Positions 12,384-22,770 of a stretch of DNA of 64,000 nucleotides are shown one piece after another (positions within the stretch are counted from its first letter, which is position 1; every line of letters begins with the position of its first letter). The notes beneath the pieces were generated by a model. It did not search any database. It saw nothing but the letters and a program-made list of their open reading frames with translations, and had not been told where the DNA came from. The DNA comes from Ramazzottius varieornatus (Eukaryota > Tardigrada > Eutardigrada > Parachela > Ramazzottiidae). The position numbers were made by a program, and so were the translations under genes. The stretch is taken from assembly GCA_001949185.1 (NCBI GenBank), contig BDGG01000002.1, positions 8,334,823 through 8,398,822 of the forward strand, given 5' to 3'.

Positions 12384-12558
12384 CGTGTCCTTGTGGCTAG
12401 CATGTTAAAGCTGCAGTTTGAGATGCTGTCTCTAAGTAGCACAAGGCGACAGTTGACTTTTACATTGAGACTGGGAATGAAGCTGCAGTTGAGCATACAG
12501 TGTAAAGCTGCAGTTAACCTCAAAGTAGAGCCAAGTACCAAGGCTACAGTTAAAGGAC

Positions 12559-12909
12559 TCACAGCAGTGACAGCACGTAGAATTCCACAAGGCTGTACAT
12601 AAAGCTACAGTTGATGGTATCGTTAGCTTTACCATAACACACTGAAAAATGCATCTTCAGTAAGTTATCGTAGCGAAGGTTGTAGCATCGCACTTCTCGC
12701 TGGGATCCGTTGAAGGCGTCCATAGCGATCTTGAAATTTTTCCAGCCGGCCTGAGCGGTATTAAATATCGGCTTCTTCTCCTCGATTTCGTTACATAAAG
12801 CAATCTCTTCTTCCAGACTGAAGTCCCTCCGTGGTTTACCTGAGCTGGAAGTTTCTGCGATAGACAAGTTATGAGCGTCTGACCCATCGACAGCGATCGA
12901 CTCGTCCAT
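12559..12909 (-). CDS. Myb/SANT-like DNA-binding ORF of a mobile element
   Basis: A 116-residue ORF. Residues ~29-87 resemble a trihelix or Myb/SANT-like fold as found in accessory proteins of PIF/Harbinger-type elements: FSLEEEIALCNEIEEKKPIF, a GWKNFKIAMDAFNG aromatic helix and a REVRCYNLRYDNLLKMH recognition-like helix. It starts at an ATG at 12909 and lies between terminal inverted repeats. The last ~30 residues (after KMH) look non-conserved and may be intronic. I see no nuclease partner. The fold assignment is inferred from residue pattern only. Confidence 0.5.
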   Translation of the reverse strand: MDESIAVDGSDAHNLSIAETSSSGKPRRDFSLEEEIALCNEIEEKKPIFNTAQAGWKNFKIAMDAFNGSQREVRCYNLRYDNLLKMHFSVCYGKANDTINCSFMYSLVEFYVLSLL

Positions 12910-13256
12910 CGTTATGACTGATATCGAAAACTATGGAAATACACAGAAAACGTTTTGAAGTCTCCGTTCGAAAATTTCGAAGTCTTTCCGGAGAGTAGAC
13001 GACGGTGAAAATTCACCGTGTTGCCCTAAAATTCGTGTTACCGACAGTAGTTTATGTCCCGGAGAGAAATAGCTGAATTGCTATGCAAGCTCCACTAAAC
13101 ATCGGAATAGCGTCCCGTATGCGCTATGCAAAGTTCAGAGCTTGCATAGCATGGTGGGTACAATCAGTTCAAGCCCGCCTCCGTAGTCTATTCCGATTGG
13201 CTCGTTGCTGTGCTAAATCTGCGCTAAACACTCATCAAGTCATATATCAACCTCTC

Positions 13257-14109
13257 TAATATCACTCCTAGTGTGTTCACTGCAGTGTAGGCGTTGCTGC
13301 AACTCGACGGCGCGCCAATTTTATCGAATTTAACGGGACTAGCAGGTTGCGAAAGAATACGTCGAAAATCGGAAGTTCTTGTACGAGACCTTCGTAGACC
13401 TTCTTCCGATTTTTACGGATTTTCTCTGATTTCCCGGTTATGTTTTTGGTCTTGTCATATATTATGTCATGTTGCTTGTCATGTCATGCCCTGAAAGGCG
13501 TGGCCCCTCATGCTGTATGATATGACATGACACGACACGCCAGCGGTTCCAATCAACCACAGCTTGATTTCTGACTGATCGGCAAATTGGGTAGCTAACC
13601 AATTTGCCGACCTGCTTTCCGCCTCCGTACACTTTGTTTCTTCCGGGCCTCGTGTCTCAGATACGTCTACCAGTGGTCATCTACCAGTGGTCAGCCCAGA
13701 AAGATCAGTAGCATCGTTCTGACGTCACGATCCACTAAAAATTCAACGACAAACAACGGTAGGTCATTGGCCATGGTCACAAGGTCCCCCCCCCTCGTGC
13801 ACATCGAAAGTCCGTTTCAATTTCTGGAATCAATGAGGCAAGTCATTTCTTTCGAATTCAGCGATTTTGCGAATTTTGCGAATCTTAGAACTTTGACGTT
13901 CATAATTCCTGTCCGAACAACTGGATGCTTCGCAGATGCATCAAAAGTATGATACTAGCAGCAACTAAACGGAGTAAACGCCGTCAGCGCGTATATGCAG
14001 ACAAGTTTTGTAAGCTGTCGTTCATGACACAGACAACGGAAAATGAGCAAACTGAGAACTGCGTCGCCGTGGCTTCATTCTCACGAGCACATTCCAGTCA
14101 CTCTCTCAC
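13257..14109. other. Intergenic with small hairpins
   Basis: Contains a perfect short hairpin CGGCAAATTGG/CCAATTTGCCG near 13580-13610 and a TGTCATG-rich imperfect palindrome at about 13455-13540. No gene is supported. Confidence 0.4.
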
Positions 14110-14276
14110 GAAGCTCACGAGAGGATTATGCTTGTCCTCCGCCTTTCTGAAATATTCTGACAAGTTAGAACGACGGAGAAGAGTCTGCTCTATCGTCTGA
14201 AACAGGCATAGCTTGCGCAAATGAAATCCTAGAAGACACTCCAGGAACCGGAAGTGACGTCAAATCTGGGCGGTAC
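14110..14276. repeat. Left terminal inverted repeat of the pogo-like element
   Basis: Pairs with 16313-16478 on the opposite strand at high identity. The inner part carries CACTCCAGGAACCGGAAGTG. Confidence 0.8.
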
Positions 14277-14416
14277 ATGGTTTATTCAATCAAGCGGTTT
14301 CATTTCAGTGTTATTGATTCGCTATTGATTAACAAAGTTGTGCTGCTTTAGAATATAAGCTAATCACTTGTGCTGAGAAGTTTTCTTTCCTCTCTTTTGC
14401 TCCTCCCGATAGCGCC

Positions 14417-16278
14417 ATGGAATCCGTCAATCCCCTTAACATCTCAAACCTACTGATGTCGGACTACGAGCAACATTTCCAACTGAGCGACTCTCCGAGC
14501 GAATCTGACACGATGTTGAAGACACTCATCAAAGGTACGAGTACTGTAAACTTCTACAAATATGTCGATTTCCTAAAGCATATCTCAGGTTTGGTCTTGT
14601 GCTTACAGACTTCTTGGACGTCCAGATCGACCAAGCTGGAAGTCCGATATCGGCCACTGAAGAAGATCTTCAGTATGAGCTCCGGATTGGCGTGTCGACG
14701 TTCGATCAGCTGGAAAAGTCTATCGCTGAAACCAACCTGTTCCATGGACATAGCGAAGCAGACTTTGAATCCACTCCGAATGATCGCCTTACCTAACCTG
14801 CTTCAAATGGAACAGAACCTTCTTCCTATGGGCTGTTTGTACCCCGAATCACCAATCCGAAAGCGGCACCAAACCAGGCTGCTGATTTTGCCTACATTTA
14901 CCTACGTGCTGTTGGTCACTGGACCAATGTCTCTTCCAGGAAGCGTCGTAGCCTGGCCAGTGTGCAGGACAAATTTAGGAAAGTCACCAGTACTCGCCAG
15001 CTGAGAGAATGGAGAAATCACGTTGGAGAAGTAGGCTCGCGGATCGATGAGCTGAAAGCGATACGACTGGAGACAGAAGAGAATTTCTCCCATGCCAAGC
15101 AAAAGCCTAACGTAGTGAAAGATCTGGATATTCAGCAGTGGGCAGTTACAGCCAACCGTGAGATTGGGCTTTCCGGTTTCACAGCTTCTTATTGGGTTGG
15201 AAAATTCAAAAAGTAAGGATAATGCCAGGCATGATCATTTACTCAATAACGTTCAAGTTTTTGACGTTTATGGTCTGATCGCTCGTTTTTAGATACTATA
15301 GCATCTGCGACAGAGAATCGCGAAGTTTATCACCGAAAAGTACCTGAATGAAGTACCGGACAGGAAGAAAAGTGCCGATGAGTGCGTTGCTGTAGTCAGA
15401 GAAAGAATCCAGGCGTACGGGAAAGACAGTCTGTGGAATGCTGATCAGAGTGGATTCGAGTAAGAGATGAGACCAGGTCGAACTCTGGATTTCGTCGGTG
15501 CAAAGCACGTTTTAGCACTCACACAGTCTCATAATTTGATGATTCACAGCTACACGGTTATGATGTGCGTTTCACCAGGTGTTCGCAAGTTTCTGCCTGT
15601 TATCTTCATCACGCTGCAAGAACCTGAAGGAATCTTCGGACCACTTGTGAAAAAGTCCATGTTTAAAGCTAGTAACCTGCATGTCACCGCTTCCACGTCT
15701 GGCAAGATGACCAAGGAGCTCTACATCGAATGGTGCGAGAAGTTTTCTTTCCGTACATGAATCAGCACTGTATATTTCTTGCTGATTCTTGGTCGAAGTT
15801 TTCTGACCAAGAAGTCGTAGATGAAGTCAAACCGGAAGAACTAGAATATGAAACGATCACTATACCACCTAAAGTAACCGGTCAGATTCGGCCACTGGAC
15901 GTTCTTTGCTTCCGGATGTACAAGGGGTATTTCAGGAAAGTTACGAACTGGATAGTCATGAACAATCGGCCTGTTCAAGTCCACCATCGGGACGTCATAT
16001 TGAAAATGCATTCACTGATTTACCAGCAGTTTACTTCTCCTAGATTTTCTAACCTCATTGCTCAAGCTTGGCATTTGTCAGGTTATGTCGACAGGTCCGT
16101 AGAATATCTTGACCCCACAGAATTCTGTTTCCAAGGACTGACTGGTCGTTGCGACCATGATAAATGTGAGCGTTCGTTGCTTCTAAAATGTGAACGGTGT
16201 AAAACACCTCTATGCTTCCACCACTTTTACGAAGAATATCATTTCTGTAAGATTTACCTTCCTTTACAATCAAGTTGA
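14417..16278 (+). pseudogene. Degenerate pogo-like (DDE superfamily) transposase
   Basis: Exon 1 is 14417-14534 (118 nt), followed by an intron with donor GTACGAG and acceptor near 14608. The second genomic copy has an exon 1 of identical length, which supports this structure. After that the reading frame is lost: conserved segments appear in different frames (14609-14796, about 14962-15216, then from about 15296), with another likely intron near 15215-15292. An in-frame TAA at about 15462 follows NADQSGFE. DDE signature pieces are WNADQSGFE (first Asp), IFLADSWSK (second) and IRPLDVLCFRMYKG (third). The C-terminus has a CxxC...C...H zinc-binding-like tail (CERCKTPLCFHHFYEEYHFC). The breaks make it non-functional. 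Confidence 0.8.
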
Positions 16279-16312
16279 GTTTCGTATAATACGTAAGTTC
16301 GATAAAATCAAT

Positions 16313-16478
16313 AGGTGTGTACCGCCCAGATTTTGACGTCACTTCCGGTTCCTGGAGTGTCTTCCAGGATTTCATTGCGCAAGCTACGCCTGTTTCAAAC
16401 GATAGAACAGACTCCTCTCAATCATTCTATTATGTCAGGATATTTCAGAAAGACGAAGGACAAGCGTAATCCCTCGTC
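16313..16478. repeat. Right terminal inverted repeat of the pogo-like element
   Basis: Reverse complement of 14110-14276. The strongest match runs from GTACCGCCCAGATTTTGACG through GATAGAACAGACTC, continuing to GGACAAGCGTAATCC. Confidence 0.8.
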
Positions 16479-19001
16479 AGCAAATAGAAGAATTTCAGCG
16501 AAAAACTATTGCAGATCTGTAATTTCCCGACTTTTCGACAAATATAAAGGAAGAGTCATCGAAAAAAGCACTGAAAACCCCGCAAGCGATGTGGTTGACG
16601 AATGATAGGTAAGGTCTTACCAAAAAAGCGCAAAACGTGCGAAGAGTACCAACTAAGCCTACGCTACAGCAACCAAGTGGTCAACAACTCGTAGTTTCGG
16701 GCACAGGCACTTGTGCCTGTAGTTTTTGTGCGATTGGTGAGCCATGACTCGATCAATTAGCGCGTTCAAGAGGCGCGGCCAAGTTTCGAGCCCCCTGAAC
16801 AGGGCCCAATCAGAGCCTTCTCATGTGCCCCGAAAAATTTTCCGACCCCTCGAATTTCCGAAATACACCGCTGACCACAGGCGTCAGAGACAACCTCGGG
16901 TTGCGCTAACGTTCCTTCCGCCTTGCGAATTTCCTGCCTCCTTCCATCATTTGTTCATCTCTCGCTACATAGAGAAGTGAATCTATTTTCAAGCTGCCTC
17001 AGCCCCTGTTGAAGAACTCCCTATACAAAACAGACCTGATGCAGCAAAACGGACAACCGTTGCGCGAGAATTCTTCCTCTGGGCGGTGTCAGTGTTCATA
17101 CAGCATCCCGTGCGCGCCATATGACACCTCCGTATAGCACCTGCAGAGTCACATTTCTTCGCCGCTAAGACGGCACGCTAGACAGGGCTTTCTCTTGGCT
17201 ATACTCCGCCGAATTACAAAATAACTATCTTTGAGCTGCCTCCTTCACCCGGCTAGACAAAGTGATCAGCCAAGCACAGCGACGCGGGCAGCTAAACTGG
17301 CTCTGTTGAACCGCATCCAATTTCGCTCCTCATGGATTCAGAATTTTATTTTTAGTGCTGAGTATACTTCCATTGCTGCTAGGTTTAGCCACGTATCGCT
17401 GGTCACTTGTTTCGGTTTTATTACCGCACCACAGTGCAGCCAAGCGAACACTAGGCACGGCTCACTATTTCAAAAAGCGTGACATCGCGGAAGTCCAACC
17501 TAGACCGGCAGCGGAAACCCTTTGGACGGAACATTGTTTGCCGATACAGCCATATTCGAAACCGCACCAGACGCCCCATCAACACCGCCTAGACCTTTAC
17601 TCACATAGTCATACAGCCCGTTTCAGCCAAGTGGATCCCTTATTTTCAAGGAGCCTATGCGCCCACAAAAGAACGGGAAACTCTTCTATCATGGTTCCGT
17701 TCGATTCCCCACTCGTTTCTATGAGAGAAAAGCTGGGATTCCGTGAGAGAACCGCGAATCTCGGCTCAGACTAAAAATTGAAAACCACCGAGGTCGCTGA
17801 TGGGGTGGCGCTTGACAGCCGCCACCCCGTTGCGCGCTACGCCCACCTTCAGTAAAATACTTATAACTCAGTTTTGCAAAACTTATTCTCCGATAACATG
17901 GTATCAAAACAAAGCCCACTGAATGCTCTTTTGTTCCATGTCTTGCTAAATAGCTTTTACACTGTTGTTTTCAGTCGACGACCATCTGACTCGATGTCAT
18001 GCGGACGGTCTTGAAAATAAGGTCTGAGCGGTGTTTCCACAGTCCCCATGAACTACCCAATCATGCTGGGAATTTATAAAATAAGACCGAAGCCTTTCCT
18101 GTTGATGTTTGGGAGGAATTCTATCACCAGTGATGACTGACAAAAACAGTCGACATTTTTCGAACTCAGGAGAGCATTCGGTGATGCCTACTCGGAGCTG
18201 TTTTTCCGGGTCTGTCGAAAAAATTCTACATTCACAGAAACAGTTTCGCTTGATCTTCTTGCTGCTGCGGTATCGTTTAGACCAGGAAATTTCCTACTCT
18301 CAGCAAAAAGAAGTCGAGAACTGATGTAGCCCGGAAATAGATATCGAGGTTTCGGTAAACGACCAAATACACTGGAAAACTCGAAAATCACACTTGAAAG
18401 GAATTATGACTGACAGTCCCCACGGATCTGGGCTCTTTTGACTGGATAAGGTAGAACAACCTGTCTTACAAATAGAAAACAAGTTTACGCCCGAGACCCA
18501 AGCTTTCAGTTCCCTGATCTGGTTTTCATTACCGGAACTTTTGATACCCTCATCATTTTCTTTCGTAAAACGATGACGAATTCTGTTCTCGCTCTCTGTA
18601 TATAGAAACGATTAAAAACATGGCGAATCGTTTGTATTATAGCTCGTAAAAAATCGGAATTATTTGCGTGGAACTGTCGAAGTCTTAAGTGGAAGAAATC
18701 AACTTGGCTGGAACAGACTGCAATTTCGAGTGTGTCGCTCCGAATTCGAAAGTCTGGATGTTTTAACTTTTTATGGTCAGAAGTTGTTCCAGCAAACGCG
18801 GGGGGAACGGGGTTACGTGGATGGTGATAAAGGGTACGGCAAAGTCAACCATGCCGGTTTGGCCTATCTATTATGTCCGTAGAACAACTTTACGGCATTT
18901 CTAGACAGCGCAAGCTTCCAAATTCGGAGCGCAGAACTGAAGCTGGGAAGCTCCAAATAAAAACTTACAGAGGTCGGGCACTCATGGGACAGCCATAATG
19001 T
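16479..19001. other. Intergenic, no gene recognised
   Basis: About 2.5 kb with only short or domain-free ORFs (for example plus-strand frames at 16744-16980 and 17355-17774). Neither homology nor a splice pattern supports coding. Confidence 0.4.
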
Positions 19002-19430
19002 TCACAGCGGACGAATAGGTGTTTGGGAACATTCAAGTATTACGTAAGACAAGATCAAAGGCGCCGAATGGACCCCACTATCAAAGCAAATCAATGAGTG
19101 CGGCTCTGATCCATTCGGTTTGCCGAATCTTACGTAATACTTGAATGGTCCCTTTCCATTTCTTAAGAACTCCGTACCTGCTCCAATACCCATGATGCAT
19201 CCGTCGTCGCATAGTGCATCCCCAATAGCCCAAGTGGATGGACTTCCTCCTTCGCATGGCCTCGTTACACCAGACAGAAGGGCTGTGTCGGCTATATTAT
19301 TTGCCTTCAGACCGCATGCGTAACATTTCACGCCTAATGTTTTTGCCGATCTCACCTTCGTCAGAGACAGGAGTAAAACGGCCGAGGCAAATATAAACAT
19401 CAAATACATGGCAGGGCGATCGAAATGCAC
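19002..19430 (-). CDS. Ly6/uPAR-like secreted protein, first half-domain, C-terminus overprinted by a foldback
   Basis: A 142-residue ORF. An N-terminal hydrophobic stretch (residues ~8-28, IFASAVLLLSLTKVRSA) looks like a signal peptide. It is followed by VKCYACGLK and further cysteines (RPCEGG, ALCDDGC), the order seen in the first half of a Ly6/three-finger domain. The expected second half, with a C-x(n)-DxCN ending, is absent. Instead, after KGPF the frame runs into a perfect 19-bp inverted-repeat element (19031-19146), so the last ~45 residues are probably repeat-derived or intronic. The arm contains TTACGTAAGA, which could act as a splice donor. Either this is exon A of a gene whose exon B I cannot find, or a truncated copy. 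Confidence 0.55.
   Translation of the reverse strand: MHFDRPAMYLMFIFASAVLLLSLTKVRSAKTLGVKCYACGLKANNIADTALLSGVTRPCEGGSPSTWAIGDALCDDGCIMGIGAGTEFLRNGKGPFKYYVRFGKPNGSEPHSLICFDSGVHSAPLILSYVILECSQTPIRPL
19031..19146. mobile_element. Foldback MITE at the 3' end of the Ly6-like ORF
   Basis: The arms ATTCAAGTATTACGTAAGA (19031-19049) and TCTTACGTAATACTTGAAT (19128-19146) are perfect reverse complements. A partial inner match continues through the CCGAATGGA / CCATTCGG region. The element is 116 bp with no ORF of its own. Confidence 0.75.
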
Positions 19431-22400
19431 TAGTACAAACGCTAGGTTCCGACATACAAATTTACATCACGCACTGCGAGCAGTGTCTGACATTCAGACA
19501 GTGAATACTTGCAGCTTCGCAACAGTTCAATGCTCGAATTAGAATCCAAAGATCATCTGCAACACGGACGCATTTTCAGACGAAGTCCACGCTTCGTTGT
19601 TCCATGAGCAGCACTCACCCCTCGAGCTATCATCGGTGCCTTAAAGCGCTCCTTTGCCATGGCCATCGGTATGGTCAGAAAGTTTCTATCGAGCCGCGTG
19701 ATGCTTTAGCTCGGGTCGATATTCACAGAACCTCGCTTGCAAAGCATAGAAAGGTAGAAACCCAAAGTAGCGGGAAGCGACAAGGTGGCTTCCGCTTACT
19801 CGACCTGGATTACCAGCGGCATCCGGTTGTAACCCAAAAATCAGCGGTGTGCGCTGCATGTTGTAGATCAAGCGCATTATCAACACGCGATCTAATGCAA
19901 TGAATCTTTTCCTCCCGGGAGAGTTTTGAAAGCAAAGTGCTTGAGACATTACAGTACTTTCGGATATTCTGATTAAGTAGCGATTTAGCTAAATCAAAGC
20001 CGGCTGCATACCTTTCAGGCGCCTGACAAGACAATAAACAAACAGGGACGTCTGCGCGATACCGCCGGCTGCAGAAGCAGACTGGCTTACGGTGGTGGGC
20101 GTTAGTTTGCCTTTGACCCTTTGAGCATAATCGTGAGAAAGGAGAACCACTTTTTCTAGTCTTCTCCTCTCAACTTGCGTTATTCGCCCTGTTCCGTTTC
20201 TCCGCTTTGGGACAGGCAGGCTTTCCCAGAGATCCTTGAAGAGTGTTTCCACATCGGTACAGTGAGGGCACAATGCTTCGTTTCTGTTGGATTCAGCGGT
20301 GCTTCAGGATGTTACGCTGATTGCGTTCCACAAGATAATCCAGACTGAATCCAACGTGTTACGTGTGGAGTGTGGAGGAGCCATATACGGTCAGAGACAT
20401 GGGCAGACACACGGGAAGGCCAGTGTACGCAGCCACCCAAGAACGAAAGAGGAGAGGGAATGAGGATCCTGCAAGCCAATCAACTGCTACATCCCCTGAA
20501 CAACTGACGGCGCCGAAGCCTTTCCATAAAGTCTCCAACTGCTCCCGGCATCGACCGCAGTTCTTCATCGAATTTCAAGGCGGCAAGGTTGCTAGCAGTG
20601 CTCAACATTATGGCTGATGTCAGGCACAACCTGACGCCGCGAGAGTCGAACGCTGTACAGAGGAACAAGCAGTTGCAAAAGAAGTAGCCTAAACATGAAG
20701 TGCTAAATATGTTGTTGCACGGAAAAATCAACGATGGCGATGAAACCAGAGTGCTTCGAGTACTTTCCTCACAGGATAGCGAGAAAAGTCAAAGCTGTGA
20801 TTGAAATCCTTGTTGACATCGGATCAGATTTATCTGAGAACGGCAAGAGCACAGTTTTCACCGTCCGGGCGCACGCAAAAGATGGAGTGAAACTTCATGA
20901 CTATATCATAAAGTCCCATGTTTCGTCAAAACGACCTGACTTTCAAAACTCGCAAAGACAGTGCAGAAAAGGAATGCGCCATCTGATCAAATTATCCCTC
21001 AGAGATGAGTCGCAAACTTAATGAGTCCGGTAGGAGGAAGAGGGATACTGCGACTTGGCCTCATACGTAGGCCGGATTTTTCCATTGGATCCACAAAATG
21101 CTTTGGAAAATGCTGTATTTCGAGTTTCTATTGATGCGTTGTTTCGTCCTTCGATCGACCTTGCCAGTGGTGAGAACCATATCGTTGTCGACGAATCCCA
21201 CTGAATCCGTCCAACTTACTTCGTGTAGAGATTAGAGTTACACACTCACATGAACTTGTGTCTTGAACTTTCTTTTCTCTGTTTTGTCAACTACTGATTA
21301 TAGTTTAGCGTTCCCTTCGTTCTGAGTTTCTCAGCTCCACTGTAAGGCACTTTCGATTTCTTTCAACCATTGCGTGACTCAAAGCTATGATTTTTCCGAA
21401 GCCACACATTGCGCTCCGTTTCGCGAGACGAAGCAGCTAACAAGCGTGCTGCAGGAGGTTGGGTAAAATATCTTCGTTCTGGATACTTTTTTGCTTGGTG
21501 TTCACCCGTATGGAGCACGGAAGCTGATGTTGGGCAACAACGTGCTCGGGGAGTTTGTTGAATTCAATTCCCCCCAAACTTCGTAAACCTTGACAAGACT
21601 TTGGTGTATCTCTCTAAGTCCTCGCTGGATATTTGGGGAAGAACGGGAATTCAAAAAAAACGGAATTTGGTACCGCGTATACTTCGACCACCTTACAGAG
21701 AACGCAAAGTTGCCCCTTTCTTTACCTTTTTGGCTCGGATGAATGTGAGCGGACCGGCCTCAGATCGCAAGGTTACAGTTAAAAGTGAAAAAATGCAGGC
21801 TTTTACGACGATCTGAAAAAAACCTGACATGTTTTGACAGAGCGGCAGCACCGCAAAAACTTCTAAATGGTAAGCAGCACGAAAAGAAATTACGGTCACT
21901 GTCTGGTTGCTATCCCACAGTCTTGACCGTTGTAAAATTCATCTGCCCCTCATAACGATAGTCGCATACCAGACCTCGCCGCCACGGTTAAGACTGATAA
22001 AAGGCTCGTCCTTCATCGGACAAAATTATTGAGTCTGCTGAAGCAATACCTTTTGGAGACTGGTCTAGAGTGCACAATCCCCACAACTGTAAAAGATGGG
22101 ACTGGGAACTCTCCTTTGTACTCCAAGAAGAAAGGACGTGACACCGAAGAATTGCCACGATTTTCAGAATCAGAGCACAAGAAGCGCTAGATGCTTTCAA
22201 CAATATGTGTTGCTGAAACGTTCAGGACAAACTGTTTACTCATCTCTGGATCACAGCACGAGTTACGATGATCTGGGTTTTTCGTGGAATTGTTTATCGT
22301 ATGTTGTACTACAAGACATCGGTCCACTTTTTCTACTTGCCTCAGTTTGTTGAAGTTAGGTGACCTGCATGTCAATCTGAGGGTGTGTTCTTACGATTAT

Positions 22401-22693
22401 CAGACACAAGTAGTCTGCTAAACAGACCTAGCCAAGAAATTTCGTGACCGTTCTCCAACTTTGAACACCGGAGAAGAAGATGCACGTCTGAGTATCGACG
22501 CTAGCTCGCACCCCATTTGTGCTTCTGAATTTTGAAGACTATTCGAAGGCATCTGAAAATTGAAATGTCCATTGATCAGTTTCTTAGTGCAGTCCAGGGG
22601 CAAATCCGTCAGCCCGTCGAGCATTAGCTACATTTTTTCGTGCCGGATCATGCATAGACCAGCGGTCCCAGTGGTTGAACTAGACAATGTACA
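19431..22693. other. Intergenic, no gene recognised
   Basis: About 3.3 kb. There is a small hairpin GTTGGATTCAG/CTGAATCCAAC near 20288-20352. ORFs of 70-100 codons occur on both strands without recognisable domains, including 19989-20273 (-) and 20734-21021 (+), and I do not call them genes. Confidence 0.4.
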
Positions 22694-22701
22694 GGTGGGA
22701 C
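22694..22701. repeat. Left 8-bp target-site duplication (GGTGGGAC)
   Basis: An identical octamer occurs at 24819-24826, directly flanking both ends of the hAT-like element. Confidence 0.8.
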
Positions 22702-22770
22702 TAGTGATGTTGGTATATATGAATATTATATTAAATTAGAACTTATCAGATGCCCTTTGCATCTAATATA

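Larger units (their letters stand above)
11953..13256. mobile_element. TA-flanked DNA element with ~47-bp terminal inverted repeats and a SANT-like ORF
   Basis: The left end GAGAGGTTGATATTTGACTT is mirrored at the right end by ATATATCAACCTCTC. The inverted match extends about 47 bp through TTTAGC and is flanked by TA on both sides, as expected for a TA target duplication. The 1.3-kb interior holds a minus-strand Myb/SANT-like ORF, a 33-bp inner inverted repeat (12250-12282 and 12351-12383) and several AGCTRCAGTT motifs. No transposase is visible, so it is probably non-autonomous or carries only an accessory DNA-binding gene. The superfamily is uncertain. Confidence 0.7.
14110..16478 (+). mobile_element. 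Pogo/Tc1-type DNA transposon with ~165-bp terminal inverted repeats
   Basis: The left end (about 14110-14276) is the reverse complement of the right end (about 16313-16478). Long shared blocks include AGACACTCCAGGAACCGGAA, GTGACGTCAAA-TCTGGGCGGTAC and the GCTTGTCC-TC-CTTTCTGAAATAT outer block. Between them lies a degraded transposase gene. A second, diverged copy begins near 63520, where the inner TIR block GGAAGTGACGTCAAAATTCA and the start of the protein are recognisable. Exact outer ends and any target duplication could not be fixed. Confidence 0.85.

Noticed and set aside
15700-16278. piggyBac transposase, because of the Cys/His C-terminal tail
   Set aside because: The NADQSGFE, LADSW and RPLDV motifs fit the pogo/DDE superfamily layout better, and TTAA flanks are not seen.
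17355-17774. 139-codon plus-strand ORF in the gene-poor region
   Set aside because: No domain, no splice context and unremarkable composition; treated as chance.
20734-21021. 95-codon ORF starting MAMKPECFEYF
   Set aside because: Looks mildly protein-like, but no family was recognised and no flanking exon was found.
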